Source of the DNA: Stramonita haemastoma
Taxonomy: Eukaryota; Mollusca; Gastropoda; Neogastropoda; Muricidae
DNA: 28,505 nucleotides
NCBI GenBank assembly: GCA_030674155.1
Contig: JASPKP010000844.1
Span: 7,501 to 36,005, forward strand
Reading direction: 5' to 3'
Part shown: in pieces, positions 10,101 through 18,539 of the stretch
Layout: every line of letters starts with the position of its first letter
How positions within the stretch are numbered: position 1 is the stretch's first letter
Program-made: the position numbers and the translations under genes
Notes under the pieces: model-generated
Databases searched by the model: none
Told to the model about the DNA's origin: nothing
The model's input: the letters and a program-made list of their open reading frames with translations, nothing else

Positions 10101-10943
10101 TCAAGAAGTGGTTTGAAAAAGGCGTGTGCTTTATTCATAATTTGCTTAATGAGAATGGTCTTTTCTTCACAGCCCAAGAGTTCAGTGACAAATACAATCT
10201 GCAGACTGATTATATTACATACATGGGATGTGTACAAGCTGTTAAGAGTTATGTAAGAAAAAAACACATAGATTTAACGGATAATATACCACTGAATTGT
10301 CCAAAATCTCTTAAAATTATTATGTCAACTCCCAAAGGGGCTCGACTGCTTTACGATATTTTCTTGTGTGAGGAGACAAAACCAAACTGCTGTCAAAAAT
10401 GGGATATATAAGTTAAATGCGAGTATCAATTGGACTGTAACTTTTAGAAAAATCCAGCAGATTAAAGAAATTAAGCTACGTTGGTTTCAAATAAGACTTG
10501 TACATAGAATCTTGGCAACAAATATTGTCCTCATGCATATGAATGTGGTCCAGGAAAGCAGCTGCAGTTTCTGCAGAAGAGTCCAGGACGGTATTTGTCA
10601 TATGTTCTGGGCTTGTGATTGTATCCAACCTTTTTGGGCACAGTTGGAAAGATATATAAATCAAAATTGTAAAAATGTAAACAACTTAAAGCTGAATGTA
10701 ATAATTGTGCTTTTTGGATATGACGATGCCTGTAGATTTGACCGCACATTTGACATGATTATGATGCATGCAAAATTTTACATTTACAAATGCAAGATCA
10801 ACAAAACAATTCCACAGTTCTGTCACTTTAGGACATACTTGAAAAAGGTGTTTGAAATAGAAAAATATACTTCATTTATCAACATGACTAATAATAAGTT
10901 TGTAATTGATTGGCTACCATATAAACATATTGTTGAAATTTGA
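7158..10943 (+). pseudogene. LINE ORF2: APE endonuclease plus reverse transcriptase, two frameshifts
   Basis: ORF2p nicks target DNA and primes reverse transcription of the element RNA. From ATG 7158 the endonuclease shows ISMNCQGL near the N-terminus, LLQDTH at about 37-42, GGDWN at 140-144, SRLDFFLVS near 203-211 and the catalytic TDHS (His about 230). RT motifs follow: IPKGDKAKEFIKNWRPISLL (about 529), LDFEKAFDSVDW (about 610), SRGCRQGDPISPYLF, and the catalytic YADD at 711-714. The frame ends at 9987-9989. Coding resumes in another plus frame from about 9969 (LWNNVLKSYKEF) to 10411, then returns to the first frame near 10400-10412 and runs to TGA at 10941. A C-X2-C-X8-H-X4-C motif lies at 10563-10616, as in the C-terminus of L1/Tx1 ORF2. 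Total span of about 1,262 codons is normal for this group. All catalytic motifs are present; only the region after RT is broken, so this copy may be recently inactivated or mis-sequenced. Confidence 0.93.
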
Positions 10944-11097
10944 TATTTTCTTTAACATATGGATTGAAGGTAATTCTCTCCATTGGTGATTTTTGGTTTT
11001 TGTTGTTGTTGTTGTTTCCTTTAAAATAGCAAACTGCTGTAAAATTAACCCTAATACACTATTGAGACAAACAAGTAACATGTCCATTGAATAGTGT

Positions 11098-11128
<31 letters not shown>

Positions 11129-11838
11129 GGCGGCAGGTAAAATGTACCTTGTCTCCAGACTGATCAGTCCACCTATTACTGTTGTAATAGATATTTGTAT
11201 ACAATAAATGAATGAATAAAATGAGAATAAGGGTTAGGAGAACTCAGTGACGGTAACTATTACTTTAAGAGTAAATATAAGCACCTAGTATCATGCTATT
11301 GTAGACTCGTCTGAGCACCATAAAAAAAAAAAAATTGTCAGTGCTTTGAAGAAAGGATAAGGAAGAGACAGAAGAGAAAGAAGAAAAGAACCAGACTTGC
11401 ATGCCTATGCCATGTTCAGCGATTTGAATTGATAACCTTGTGTGTCTATATGTGTCTATGTATGTTTATATGTATGTTTGTGTCTTCTCGTTTATGATCC
11501 CATGTGTCCAAATGTCATAATTATTTGCTGAATAACGTGACCGCATAAGTGCAGAATATGTTTTGATTGATTACTTGTTATAATTGTGATTATTATTCAG
11601 AAACATACCAAACTTTGGCTGGTTTTGTTGCTGTTGTTGTTGTTGTTGTTGTTTTGCTTTTTTGTTTTTTAATGAAATAACTACTACAGTAAGCTCCAAA
11701 ATTATGTACATATTAATATATTAATATTATATTCACATGCATTTGTGCGTTAAAATGGTGGAGACGATGGGTAGAGATGATACTTTTGGTGTTCAATGTT
11801 TACTTGTATTTATATGCAAAACTTGAATAAAAATGTTT
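10944..11838 (+). other. LINE 3' UTR
   Basis: About 0.9 kb without coding potential. It holds a (GT)n tract with a 20-base G run (about 11095-11130), two AATAAA signals at 11203-11208 and 11215-11220, an A run at 11323-11334, a GTT run near 11630-11652 and the final AATAAA near the end. The extra upstream signals raise the possibility that 11221-11838 is read-through sequence carried along in the inserted copy. Confidence 0.7.
11826..11831 (+). terminator. Polyadenylation signal AATAAA of the LINE
   Basis: AATAAA lies 8 bases before the start of the poly-A tail at 11839, closer than the usual 10-30 nt but acceptable given that tail length is ambiguous. The tail (about 13 A) then merges into the right target-site duplication. 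Confidence 0.75.
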
Positions 11839-11851
11839 AAAAAAAAAAAAA

Positions 11852-11865
11852 AAGATATTAACCTT
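11852..11865. repeat. Right target-site duplication of the LINE
   Basis: AAGATATTAACCTT, an exact match to 4064-4077, directly abuts the poly-A tail. The next base differs from the one following the left copy (C here, G there), which fixes the duplication at 14 bp, apart from tail ambiguity at its 5' side. Confidence 0.93.
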
Positions 11866-11984
11866 CAGAACTAGTAAAACCGTAAGGTTCTGGCTTCGTT
11901 TCCCATCCCTGCCTTTACTTCCTAGTTCGAAGGGAAATTCCACTAGATTGTTAAAGTCCTTCAGTTGAGACTGAAAACCAAGGC

Positions 11985-12060
11985 AGCGAGTACGAATGCA
12001 CGCAGAACATCTCGTGCACACATTAAAAACCTGTTCTGTTTTTTGTGCTGGAAAGGAGCG
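11985..12060 (-). repeat. Fragment of dispersed repeat family A
   Basis: GCACGCAGAACATCTCGTGC and AAAACCTGTTCTG match the reverse complement of the cleaner copy at 16399-16590. Similarity fades after about 12035. The match length is short, so this is a diverged or truncated copy on the LINE's right flank. Confidence 0.6.
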
Positions 12061-12107
12061 GATGTCAAAATTCTCAAAGAAAAACAATAACGTACACACA
12101 TAATGTT

Positions 12108-12480
12108 AAGGTAAAGGTGTCCCATAACCTAAGCGGTCGTCGGGGGAGCGAGGTATCAGAGACCTCACCTTCTCTAGGACCACTATATTGAGGGCGGCAC
12201 CCGTCTCCTCTCCCTCTCTGCTTTACCTTCCCTGACCCTAAAGAGGGCAGGTACCCATTTACAACTGATGCACGTATGTGCTACTACTCTATCGCTGAAG
12301 TCAGGAGTTAGGCTACCTAAATGGTGATGTAAATCTGCACTTGAAGTTGACCTGTCTGATCATAAAAATCCCCATCCTTAATTGACCAGACTCCGCCGCC
12401 GAGATTCGAACTCAGTATATCCTGAACCCACGGGTATGAGGTCGAACGGGCGTAACCACCTGGCTATAGCTTCCGTCACA
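12108..12480 (-). mobile_element. tRNA-derived SINE, second family
   Basis: On the minus strand the element starts near 12480 with a tRNA-like head, then a body that ends near 12108 with GGGACACCTTTACC read on that strand. A-box-like TAGCCAGGTGG lies at 12456-12466 and B-box-like AGTTCGAATCT around 12401-12411, each with one or two mismatches. The body is unlike the SINE at 1240-1725, so this is a different family, but it matches 17660-17770. CACATA occurs at both edges (about 12097-12102 and 12477-12482) and could be a short, eroded target-site duplication. Confidence 0.75.
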
Positions 12481-13320
12481 TATCGATTCATTTTTCTCAG
12501 TATTTTTGCTCTGAAAGGGGAAAAAAGAACAGGCTTCCAGATATCTTCTTTTTATCAGTCCTTTGACTTGGATGATTGTTCAAGTGTCACAAAAGACATT
12601 GCTCTGTTCAAATTTGCACGTAGTAATTTTATTTTGTTTTGTTTGGGGTTTTTGCTTTGTTTGTTTTTTTTGTTTTGTTTTGTTCCTCGGATACAGCTCT
12701 GGGTTTCACAAATAGTGAGATCTTTGCGTGGGCAACTGTTTTTTTTTCCTAACCATTTAGGTAGCTTCATTTCGCCTTCGAAGATACTCGTAGCTTTTGA
12801 AATAACATTAAAGGATATTATTCTTGAGCTGACATAGTTCTTAGCTCATTTATTTTTTAAAAAGTACTTAATTCCAGTGCACACCATCAATCTTAAACTT
12901 TTCTTCCGAACAAAAGAAAGTAGATCACATTATTTATCCTACTTGTTGTTTTGATAAAAGAAAGACTATTCCAGAGATCTCACAACTTTTCTCAAGTTCT
13001 CATAGTAGAGTGTAAGGGTGGGGGATGCGGGACAATAACTTTCAAACAGTGTGGGTTGTGTCATTGCTTCGCAAAATCTGAGACATCTTCACCACAGAAT
13101 GATAGGAGAAAAACCTAGCAGTGTATTGTCAAGACAAACTATAGTAGATGAGCGCGAAAGGATAACAAAAAAAATGCAGAACAGTAAACACCAAGTTAAA
13201 CTCGAAAGAAAAAAGTACGGACACAAAAAGACAAGAAAAAGATAAGGGAGGTGTTTTAGGGGCAAAGAAAAATTGCAATGAACAAGTGCAGAGACAAGAC
13301 AGAAAAAGAAGGGAGTGTTG
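12481..13320. other. Non-repetitive interval, no gene recognised
   Basis: Mixed A/T-rich sequence. The longest plus-strand frame (to 12837) starts in the SINE and runs through TTTTG-rich sequence, so it is not credible. I see no splice-flanked exon, RNA gene or mobile-element motif here. Confidence 0.5.
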
Positions 13321-13404
13321 CAGTGCAGCCTTAGTCTGTACGCAGTGGCACCATCCTGGATAACTGAATCACATCCTGTTTGCCTGCCTGTCTGCCTTTC
13401 GTGT

Positions 13405-13510
<106 letters not shown>

Positions 13511-13714
13511 CTCGTCACTGACTCGATAGTTGATATAGCGCCCACTATTATTGTCAATCTTCGGACCAATTTCTGATCAACCCATACAACTATTTCAGTA
13601 TTTCTATTTGCGTGCTGTCGTCATCATTGCCAGTATGCTCTATCATTTTTGTTTATATTTTTTTGGCGGGAGCTGTAGGTAGGGAAAGATGAGGGGGTGG
13701 CATTTTTGTTGTTG

Positions 13715-13995
13715 AGTTCTGTGTGGGTTTTTTTTCTATAATGAGGGGGAGGGGGGAGTAGCAGGGAAATGCAGAGATGATAACATCTTGTTACTTGTAC
13801 ATAGTACAGTGGAGGGTTAATACGGGGAAGGTGGGGGGAGGGGCAAACAGAAAGATGATAGCAGAGATTGTCTCATTAGTGATCCGCCAATTCCGAGCAT
13901 TGGGGAACGTCCTGTCATTGCTGTGGCAGCGTCATTGTCTAGACATCAGTAGCACTCTGAGGGACAAACAGAAGTCAATTAGGTAAGCGTAGGGA
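13715..13995 (+). repeat. Dispersed repeat family B, copy 1
   Basis: GGGAACGTCCTG, AGCGTCATTGTCTAG and CAGTAGCACT at 13902-13957 occur in the same order and spacing at 18372-18424. Weaker similarity extends upstream through a G-rich stretch to about 13715. Purine-rich GGAGAGG repeats follow the unit directly. No protein-coding potential or terminal repeats seen; class unknown. Confidence 0.75.
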
Positions 13996-13999
13996 ATGG

Positions 14000-14420
14000 A
14001 GAGAAGGAGGGGAGAGGAGAGGAGAGGAGAACCCACAGAAAGAGAGACCGTAGCTAATCGTTGTACACATCTGCACCTCGTGCGGAGAGGCATGTTGTCG
14101 ATTACTGCTGCAGTAAAGTTGTTTTTTTCCATGCACACACGCACCTTCCTTCTACTCTGTCTTTCGTGTGTTTTTTTCTTAAACCTTTGTCTGTCTCTGT
14201 TTTTGCTTTGTGTATCTCTGTCTCTGTTTCATTAGTTGTTTTTTTTTATATAACTCTGTTTGTCTGTCTTGTGTCTGTCTATCTGCCTGTGTGTCTGTTT
14301 GTCTGTTTTTGTCTGTGTTTGTCGGTCTCTGTCTTTCTGTTTCTCTATTTATTTTCTGTTTTCTTATTCTCTGTTAACTCTGTTTCTCGTCTCTGTCTCT
14401 ATTTCTGTCTGTCTGTCTGA
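14000..14420. repeat. GA tract and TCTG/TTTC-rich low-complexity stretch
   Basis: GGAGA repeats at 14003-14035 are followed by about 110 bp of ordinary sequence and then, from about 14150, pyrimidine-rich TCTG/TCTT/TTTC repeats to 14420. The Leu/Ser/Val/Cys-rich frames here are translations of that bias. Confidence 0.75.
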
Positions 14421-14520
14421 CACACACACATACACACACGCATAAATGTATGCACACACACACACCCGCACGCACGCACGCGCACACACACACACAACAC
14501 ACACACACACACACACACAG
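14421..14520. repeat. CA-type microsatellite
   Basis: (CA)n with CGCA interruptions near 14465-14482, directly after the TCTG-rich stretch. Confidence 0.93.
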
Positions 14521-14692
14521 CATTGGACTCGCTCTAATATCACAACTTGCGAAAAGACGTTAAATGAATTTGAACAGAGCATCAGAAGAGCTAGCAGCCA
14601 CCAACACCAGCCCCAGAAGCCGCCAAAACCATCCATCCTATCAGAGATATAGATCTGTCAGCCTCAGAGGCTATAATCATCCTCTCTATAGC

Positions 14693-14762
14693 GGCAGCAG
14701 CAGCAGCGACAGAAGCAATAACAGCTACTACTACTACTACTACTACTACTACTATACTACTA

Positions 14763-14796
<34 letters not shown>

Positions 14797-14826
14797 CCTG
14801 CTGCTGCTGCTACTACTACTACTAGA
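14693..14826. repeat. Compound trinucleotide array (CAG, CTA, CTG)
   Basis: Short CAG run (14693-14712), then (CTA)n (14727-14774), (CTG)n with one CTC (14774-14810) and (CTA)n again to 14825. The symmetrical CTA-CTG-CTA order suggests point mutation of A to G spreading within one array. A 114-codon frame covering it (poly-Tyr then poly-Leu) is probably spurious. Confidence 0.93.
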
Positions 14827-14829
14827 TAC

Positions 14830-15119
14830 TATCCCCGAAGTCGGAATGCGGCTATCTAAAACAAATAGGGGTAAGACGGCTGCATACGTTAAAAAATCCC
14901 GACAATAATTTTTATGACCTTCAGAACTCTAGCCGACAAATTGGGAAAAAATGGTCCAGGCCTGTTGCTTAAGTGGCTTTCTTGAGGCCAACCAGACTGA
15001 AATGACGAATAGCCACAGTTCCTGTATGAAATGCAAGCATGATATAAATATGTCTACTTACGTCATTTGACAACTGTAAACAGATCCCTTTATGAATGGA
15101 AGCGGGGGGGAGGAGGGAA
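14830..15119. other. Non-repetitive interval, nothing recognised
   Basis: Ordinary mixed sequence with no credible ORF, RNA gene or mobile-element signature. Confidence 0.5.
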
Positions 15120-15300
15120 GAAACAAGAAGAGAACACATGTGAGGGATGTTGCAATTTAGCTGCGATCTGTTTGGGGGAATAATGGAGACATTGTACGGT
15201 GTTGTTTATTGTCTGGACGTCTCTACATCTTGATGTCTGCATACACTCTGACAGCGATATAACAGGAATTACGATTTGCACATGATAACAGGGAGGAGAG
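15120..15300 (+). repeat. Possible third, diverged copy of family B
   Basis: TTTGGGGGAATAATGG, then TTTATTGTCTGGACGTCT and ACACTCTGACAG, line up in order with the family B copy at 13865-13960, with an apparent insertion of about 20 bp. As with the other copies, a purine-rich GA tract follows immediately. Similarity is weak enough that an alignment is needed. Confidence 0.4.
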
Positions 15301-15452
15301 AAGAAAAGATATGCACAAAGAGAGAGAGAGAGAGGGAGGAAGAGAAAGGAAGAGAGAAAGGGGGGTGTTTGTGTGTGTGTGTGGTGTGTGTGTGTGTGTG
15401 TAAGTGTGTGGATGTGTGTGTGTGTGGATGTGTGTGTGTGTGTGTGTGTGTG

Positions 15453-15485
<33 letters not shown>

Positions 15486-15550
15486 GTCTGTGTCTGTTTC
15501 TGTGTGTCTGTGTGGCGGGGGGTGTCTGTGTATCTGTGTTTCTGTGTGTT
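15300..15550. repeat. GA tract then GT microsatellite
   Basis: (GA)n and GAAAG-rich sequence (15315-15362) switch directly to interrupted (GT)n (15366-15490) and GTCTGT-rich sequence to 15550. Confidence 0.93.
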
Positions 15551-15727
15551 TATAACCACTGTCTCTTATGTATGAATGGCATATGCTCCATTGAATTACA
15601 AAATATGAGCACTTTGTCTGAAAATAATGAAAAACATGTGTGGTTTACTGCCATAACAGAACAAAAGTAAACAGTTAAATCTCATCACACAAAATAGCAC
15701 AAATCAGTATAAATCGCTTACTGCTAG

Positions 15728-15730
<3 letters not shown>

Positions 15731-15760
<30 letters not shown>

Positions 15761-15772
15761 CCCACACACACA

Positions 15773-15805
<33 letters not shown>

Positions 15806-15892
15806 CACACACACACAGGTAGAGAGAGAGAATGAGAGAGTGAGAGAGAGAGACGTGATTAAAATCGAACACACACACACCACACACACACA

Positions 15893-15951
<59 letters not shown>

Positions 15952-16080
15952 ACGCACACCACACACACACACACACACACACAACACACACACAACACAC
16001 ACAGAGGTAGAGAGAGAGAATGAGAGAGTGAGAGAGAGAGACGTAAAAATAAAATCGAACAACCACACACACACACACAA
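15731..16080. repeat. CA microsatellite with a duplicated GA-rich module
   Basis: (CA)n flanks two nearly identical modules, 15818-15870 and 16006-16060, each holding GGTAGAGAGAGAGAATGAG, a second GA run, GACGT and AAAATCGAAC. The 188-bp spacing and conservation of non-simple ends show a segmental tandem duplication of module plus CA tract, not independent slippage. Confidence 0.92.
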
Positions 16081-16088
16081 TTTTATTT

Positions 16089-16122
16089 AATATATATATA
16101 TATATATATATATATTTTATAT

Positions 16123-16161
<39 letters not shown>
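16089..16161. repeat. (AT)n microsatellite
   Basis: Perfect TA dinucleotide in three blocks broken by TTTTA and AATA. Self-complementary, so capable of cruciform formation and prone to length error. Confidence 0.95.
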
Positions 16162-16164
<3 letters not shown>

Positions 16165-16398
16165 TCACACACACATACATACACACACAACCACTATCAC
16201 CATCACCACCAACACATCCATCACCAACATCATAGCAACTTTTATAGAAAATATAAACAAGTACTTCCTCTAAGAATGGCAACCAAAAAAACAAAAACAA
16301 AAAACACAACCAAATCCTTATTGCAATTTTTCTTCCCTCTTCATCTAGTTTTACTTTCTACGGTAATCTGATGGAACCTTTTTTTTTTTTTTAATCAA

Positions 16399-16590
16399 AA
16401 ATAATGGAATAAACACATATTGCTTTTTACATCCAGCTCCCCGCGTGCATGCAGTTTTGTAGATGTTGTCATCTATTCCCACCAGCGCACAATGGCCTAC
16501 TCTTTCGAAAAGCAGAACAGGATTCAACGTGTGCGCAAGATGTTCTGCGTGCGTTCTCACACAGGGCCTCGGTTTATAGTCTCATACAGG
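16399..16590 (+). repeat. Dispersed repeat family A, cleanest copy
   Basis: From ATAATGGAATAAACAC to GGGCCTCGGTTTATAG. Landmarks include CATCCAGCTCCCCG, CACAATGGCC, TTTCGAAAAGCAGAACAGG and GTGCGCAAGATGTTCTGCG. The same landmarks occur at 17026-17208 (inverted), 17290-17375, 21855-22010 (inverted), 23684-23870 and, in part, 11985-12060 and 27538-27580. No ORF, RT motif or pol III boxes are obvious. It could be a MITE-like or SINE-body sequence; class not determined. Confidence 0.82.
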
Positions 16591-16683
16591 AACCTGCTAT
16601 GATAAGGAAGGATGGGGGAAATCGGACTTTCCCAGGAAAAGAACCACCCCCCTCATCCCTCTGCTTCTAGCGTGTCTATACTA

Positions 16684-16703
16684 CCCCCCCCCCCCCCCCC
16701 CCC
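16684..16703. repeat. Poly-C run
   Basis: About 20 C in a row inside a C/T-rich stretch. Length uncertain for the same reason as other long homopolymers. Confidence 0.9.
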
Positions 16704-16724
16704 TCCCTCCCGTCCGTGGTCTGT

Positions 16725-16855
16725 TGCCAGCACCTGTTTCCAACTAAAGGCTTGCTGTTCACAATCTGGTTTAACTTGCAAACGAAAACACTGTAGTCAT
16801 GACTATCCAATCCCATCCGATCTTGTTTTTCGCCGTGAAAATACAGGTTTTTACC
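16725..16855 (+). repeat. Repeat segment A2, copy 1
   Basis: CAGCACCTGTTTCC, AAAGGCTTGCTG, GGTTTAACT and TCCCATCC match 17365-17490 in order. Both copies lie downstream of a family A copy, so A2 may be the distal part of the same element, separated here by the poly-C region. Confidence 0.7.
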
Positions 16856-17025
16856 TTTTTCCACAACACACTACCTGAAAACAAACATAATCTAGTGTAG
16901 TTGTCCTCAATGACTTCTCGAAGATGCTTATGATCAACTTTTTTTTGTGAAGGAGTTCCATATGTTGAGTTGCAATGGGGATGATTTCTGTGAATAGACT
17001 CAACCAGTTTTCCTTTGGATAAACT

Positions 17026-17208
17026 TAAACCGAGGTCCCGTGGGTAACGCACGCAGGCATCTTGTGCACAAAGTTTAAACCTGTTCTGCTTTTGAGATGG
17101 TAGGCCATTGTGTACCGCTGAGAATGGATGACAAAATGTAAAAACTGCATACCACGGGGGCTAGATGTAAATAAAAAAGGGGGGATGAGTGCTTATCCAT
17201 TATCCTCG
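17026..17208 (-). repeat. Dispersed repeat family A, inverted copy
   Basis: AAACCGAGGTCCCG, ACGCACGCAGGCATCTTGTG, ACCTGTTCTGCTTTT and GGCCATTGTGTAC are the reverse complement of the 16399-16590 landmarks. With the plus-strand copy at 17290-17375 it forms an imperfect inverted pair with a loop of about 80 bp. Confidence 0.8.
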
Positions 17209-17289
17209 AAATGAATGAGTAAAATAAAATAAAATAAGCCCGGGAGATGCAACCAGAAAGCCTATAGTTATGAAATCTATTCTTTTTTT

Positions 17290-17375
17290 CGATAAACAAT
17301 GGAATAATCACTCATTGCTTCTTACATCCAGTTCCCGTGTGCATGCTGTTTTATGCTTTTTTATCAACTGTTCCT
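17290..17375 (+). repeat. Dispersed repeat family A, partial copy
   Basis: AATGGAATAATCACTCATTG and CTTACATCCAGTTCCCG match the start of the 16399 copy. Similarity stops in the CTGTTCCTGCCAG region, where A2-type sequence follows directly, so the middle of family A is missing here. Confidence 0.75.
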
Positions 17376-17490
17376 GCCAGACCTGTTTTCAGCAAAAAGG
17401 CTTGCTACCCACAAATGGTTTAACTGAAAATAAAAACACCGTGATCTATTTATCCGTCCCATCCTATCTAGTTTTCACTGAAAAAAAAAT
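17365..17490 (+). repeat. Repeat segment A2, copy 2
   Basis: CAGACCTGTTTTCAGC, AAAGGCTTGCTACC, GGTTTAACTGAAAAT and CCCATCCTATCT align with 16725-16855. Confidence 0.7.
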
Positions 17491-17659
17491 CAAGTCGTGC
17501 CCCCCTAAGACCCCAAGGAGAAATGGGAGGGAAATGAAGATGTTATGTGTAAAGAAAGCATACACGCTAGCCTTTCTTGGGGTATGTCCAGCTGTTGGTT
17601 GCAGTGTAGGGGTTTCATGTCTGTAGTACCCAAATTTTTTAAAAAAAAAAAAAAAATTT

Positions 17660-17770
17660 AAGTAAAGGTTTTCTCATAACCCTTGTGGTCCCTGGGTGGA
17701 GCGAGCATGTAGACCCCAGCTTTTCTGGAGCCGCATATTGAGTGCAACGCCCTCTTCTCTCTCTGAATGC
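17660..17770 (-). mobile_element. Truncated, diverged copy of the second SINE
   Basis: GTAAAGG, CTCATAACC, GGAGCGAG, GACC, ATATTGAG and CCTCTTCTCTCTCTG align in order with 12111-12218. Only the body end is present; the tRNA-like head (with pol III boxes) is missing, as expected for 5' truncation of a retroposed copy. It is bordered by an A run at 17641-17656. Confidence 0.75.
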
Positions 17771-17994
17771 AATTCATTGATAGGCATTGTTATGTAGAGT
17801 CCACATTGCATACAATCTAAGAAGATGAAAAGGGAAAAGGTTATGGGATTTAAACAGACAGAGAAAGAGAATTTTTACCGAGAAAAAAAGTAACAACAAC
17901 AGTAACAAAGAATTTGAGGTTCTTTTGGCTGGTTGGGGTTGGTGGTAGTGGTTTTATGGTTTTGGTGTTTTGGGTGGTAGAGGTTGTGGATAAG

Positions 17995-18205
17995 GCCAAC
18001 AGAGGTTACAACCTATTATTTTTCTTGTTCTTCTTGTTCTTTTCTTGTTCTTGTTCTTCTTCTTTTCTTGTTTTGTTCTTGTTCTTTCTTCTTCTTTTCT
18101 TCTTCTTTCTTCTTCTTCTTTTCTTTTTTTTTTTTTTTGTTGTTGCTGTTGTTGTTGTTGTCATTTTGTTGTTGTTTTGTTGTGGGTGGTTTGTTTGTTT
18201 TTTTG
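17995..18205. repeat. TTCT/GTT-rich low-complexity tract
   Basis: TTCTTG and TTCTTC repeats (about 18017-18125), a T run, then GTT repeats to about 18185. Poly-Phe/Leu/Ser and poly-Lys/Arg frames on the two strands are translations of it. Confidence 0.92.
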
Positions 18206-18465
18206 GGGGGAAGGGGGAAGGGACGGGGTTTGCGGGATTAGATCGGGAAAAGTGATCATGACGTCTCTTCACGTATTTACTACACAGGGGAGGCTTGGTA
18301 TAGGGAAAGGGGGGACAAAACAGGAAGGCGATATCAGAGAAAGCTCAGTGATTCTGCCCGTGCTGACATTTGGGAACGTCCTGTAATCGCTGTGGGAGCG
18401 TCATTGTCTAGCACCAGTAGCACTTTGACCGAAACAAAAACTGCCTCATTGAAGCGTTGGGAGTG
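18175..18465 (+). repeat. Dispersed repeat family B, copy 2
   Basis: GGGAACGTCCTGTAATCGC, GAGCGTCATTGTCTAG and CAGTAGCACTTTGA at 18372-18427 match copy 1 (13902-13960). Upstream GGGG-rich and ATTTACTACACAGGGGAGG also resemble copy 1. It is followed by GAGA and ACAG repeats. Confidence 0.75.
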
Positions 18466-18539
18466 GAGATGGATGGAGAAACAGATAGTGAAAAATACTG
18501 ATACAGAGACAGTTATCTTGATAGATACAGAGAGGAGAA

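Larger units (their letters stand above)
4078..11851 (+). mobile_element. Apparently full-length L1/Tx1-like LINE (non-LTR retrotransposon)
   Basis: The element runs about 7.77 kb from just after the left target-site duplication to the poly-A tail. Order: 5' UTR (526 bp), ORF1 (4604-5523), long spacer (5524-7157), ORF2 (7158-10943), 3' UTR (10944-11838), AATAAA at 11826-11831 and poly-A from 11839. ORF1 is an L1-type ORF1 protein. ORF2 has an N-terminal APE-type endonuclease, an RT with a YADD catalytic motif and a C-terminal Cys-His motif. This architecture and the ORF motifs place it in the L1/Tx1 group. The identical duplication, the near-intact ORFs and the lack of 5' truncation point to a fairly recent insertion. 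The minus-strand nick would fall in TATCTT/AC, only loosely like the TTTT/AA preference of mammalian L1. Confidence 0.93.

Noticed and set aside
4078..11851. Retrovirus or LTR element
   Set aside because: No LTRs, protease, integrase or primer-binding site; APE endonuclease, poly-A tail and target-site duplication show a non-LTR element.
12382..12837. 151-codon plus-strand ORF
   Set aside because: It begins in the SINE head and then crosses TTTTG-rich sequence; no domain-like segment.
14564..14908. 114-codon ORF with poly-Tyr and poly-Leu
   Set aside because: The centre is a CTA/CTG array and the ends show no recognisable domain. Could be revisited only with transcript evidence.
15731..16309. 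192-codon minus-strand ORF with repeated LSHSLILSLYLCVC
   Set aside because: The repeat reflects duplication of a GA/CA microsatellite module, not protein domains.
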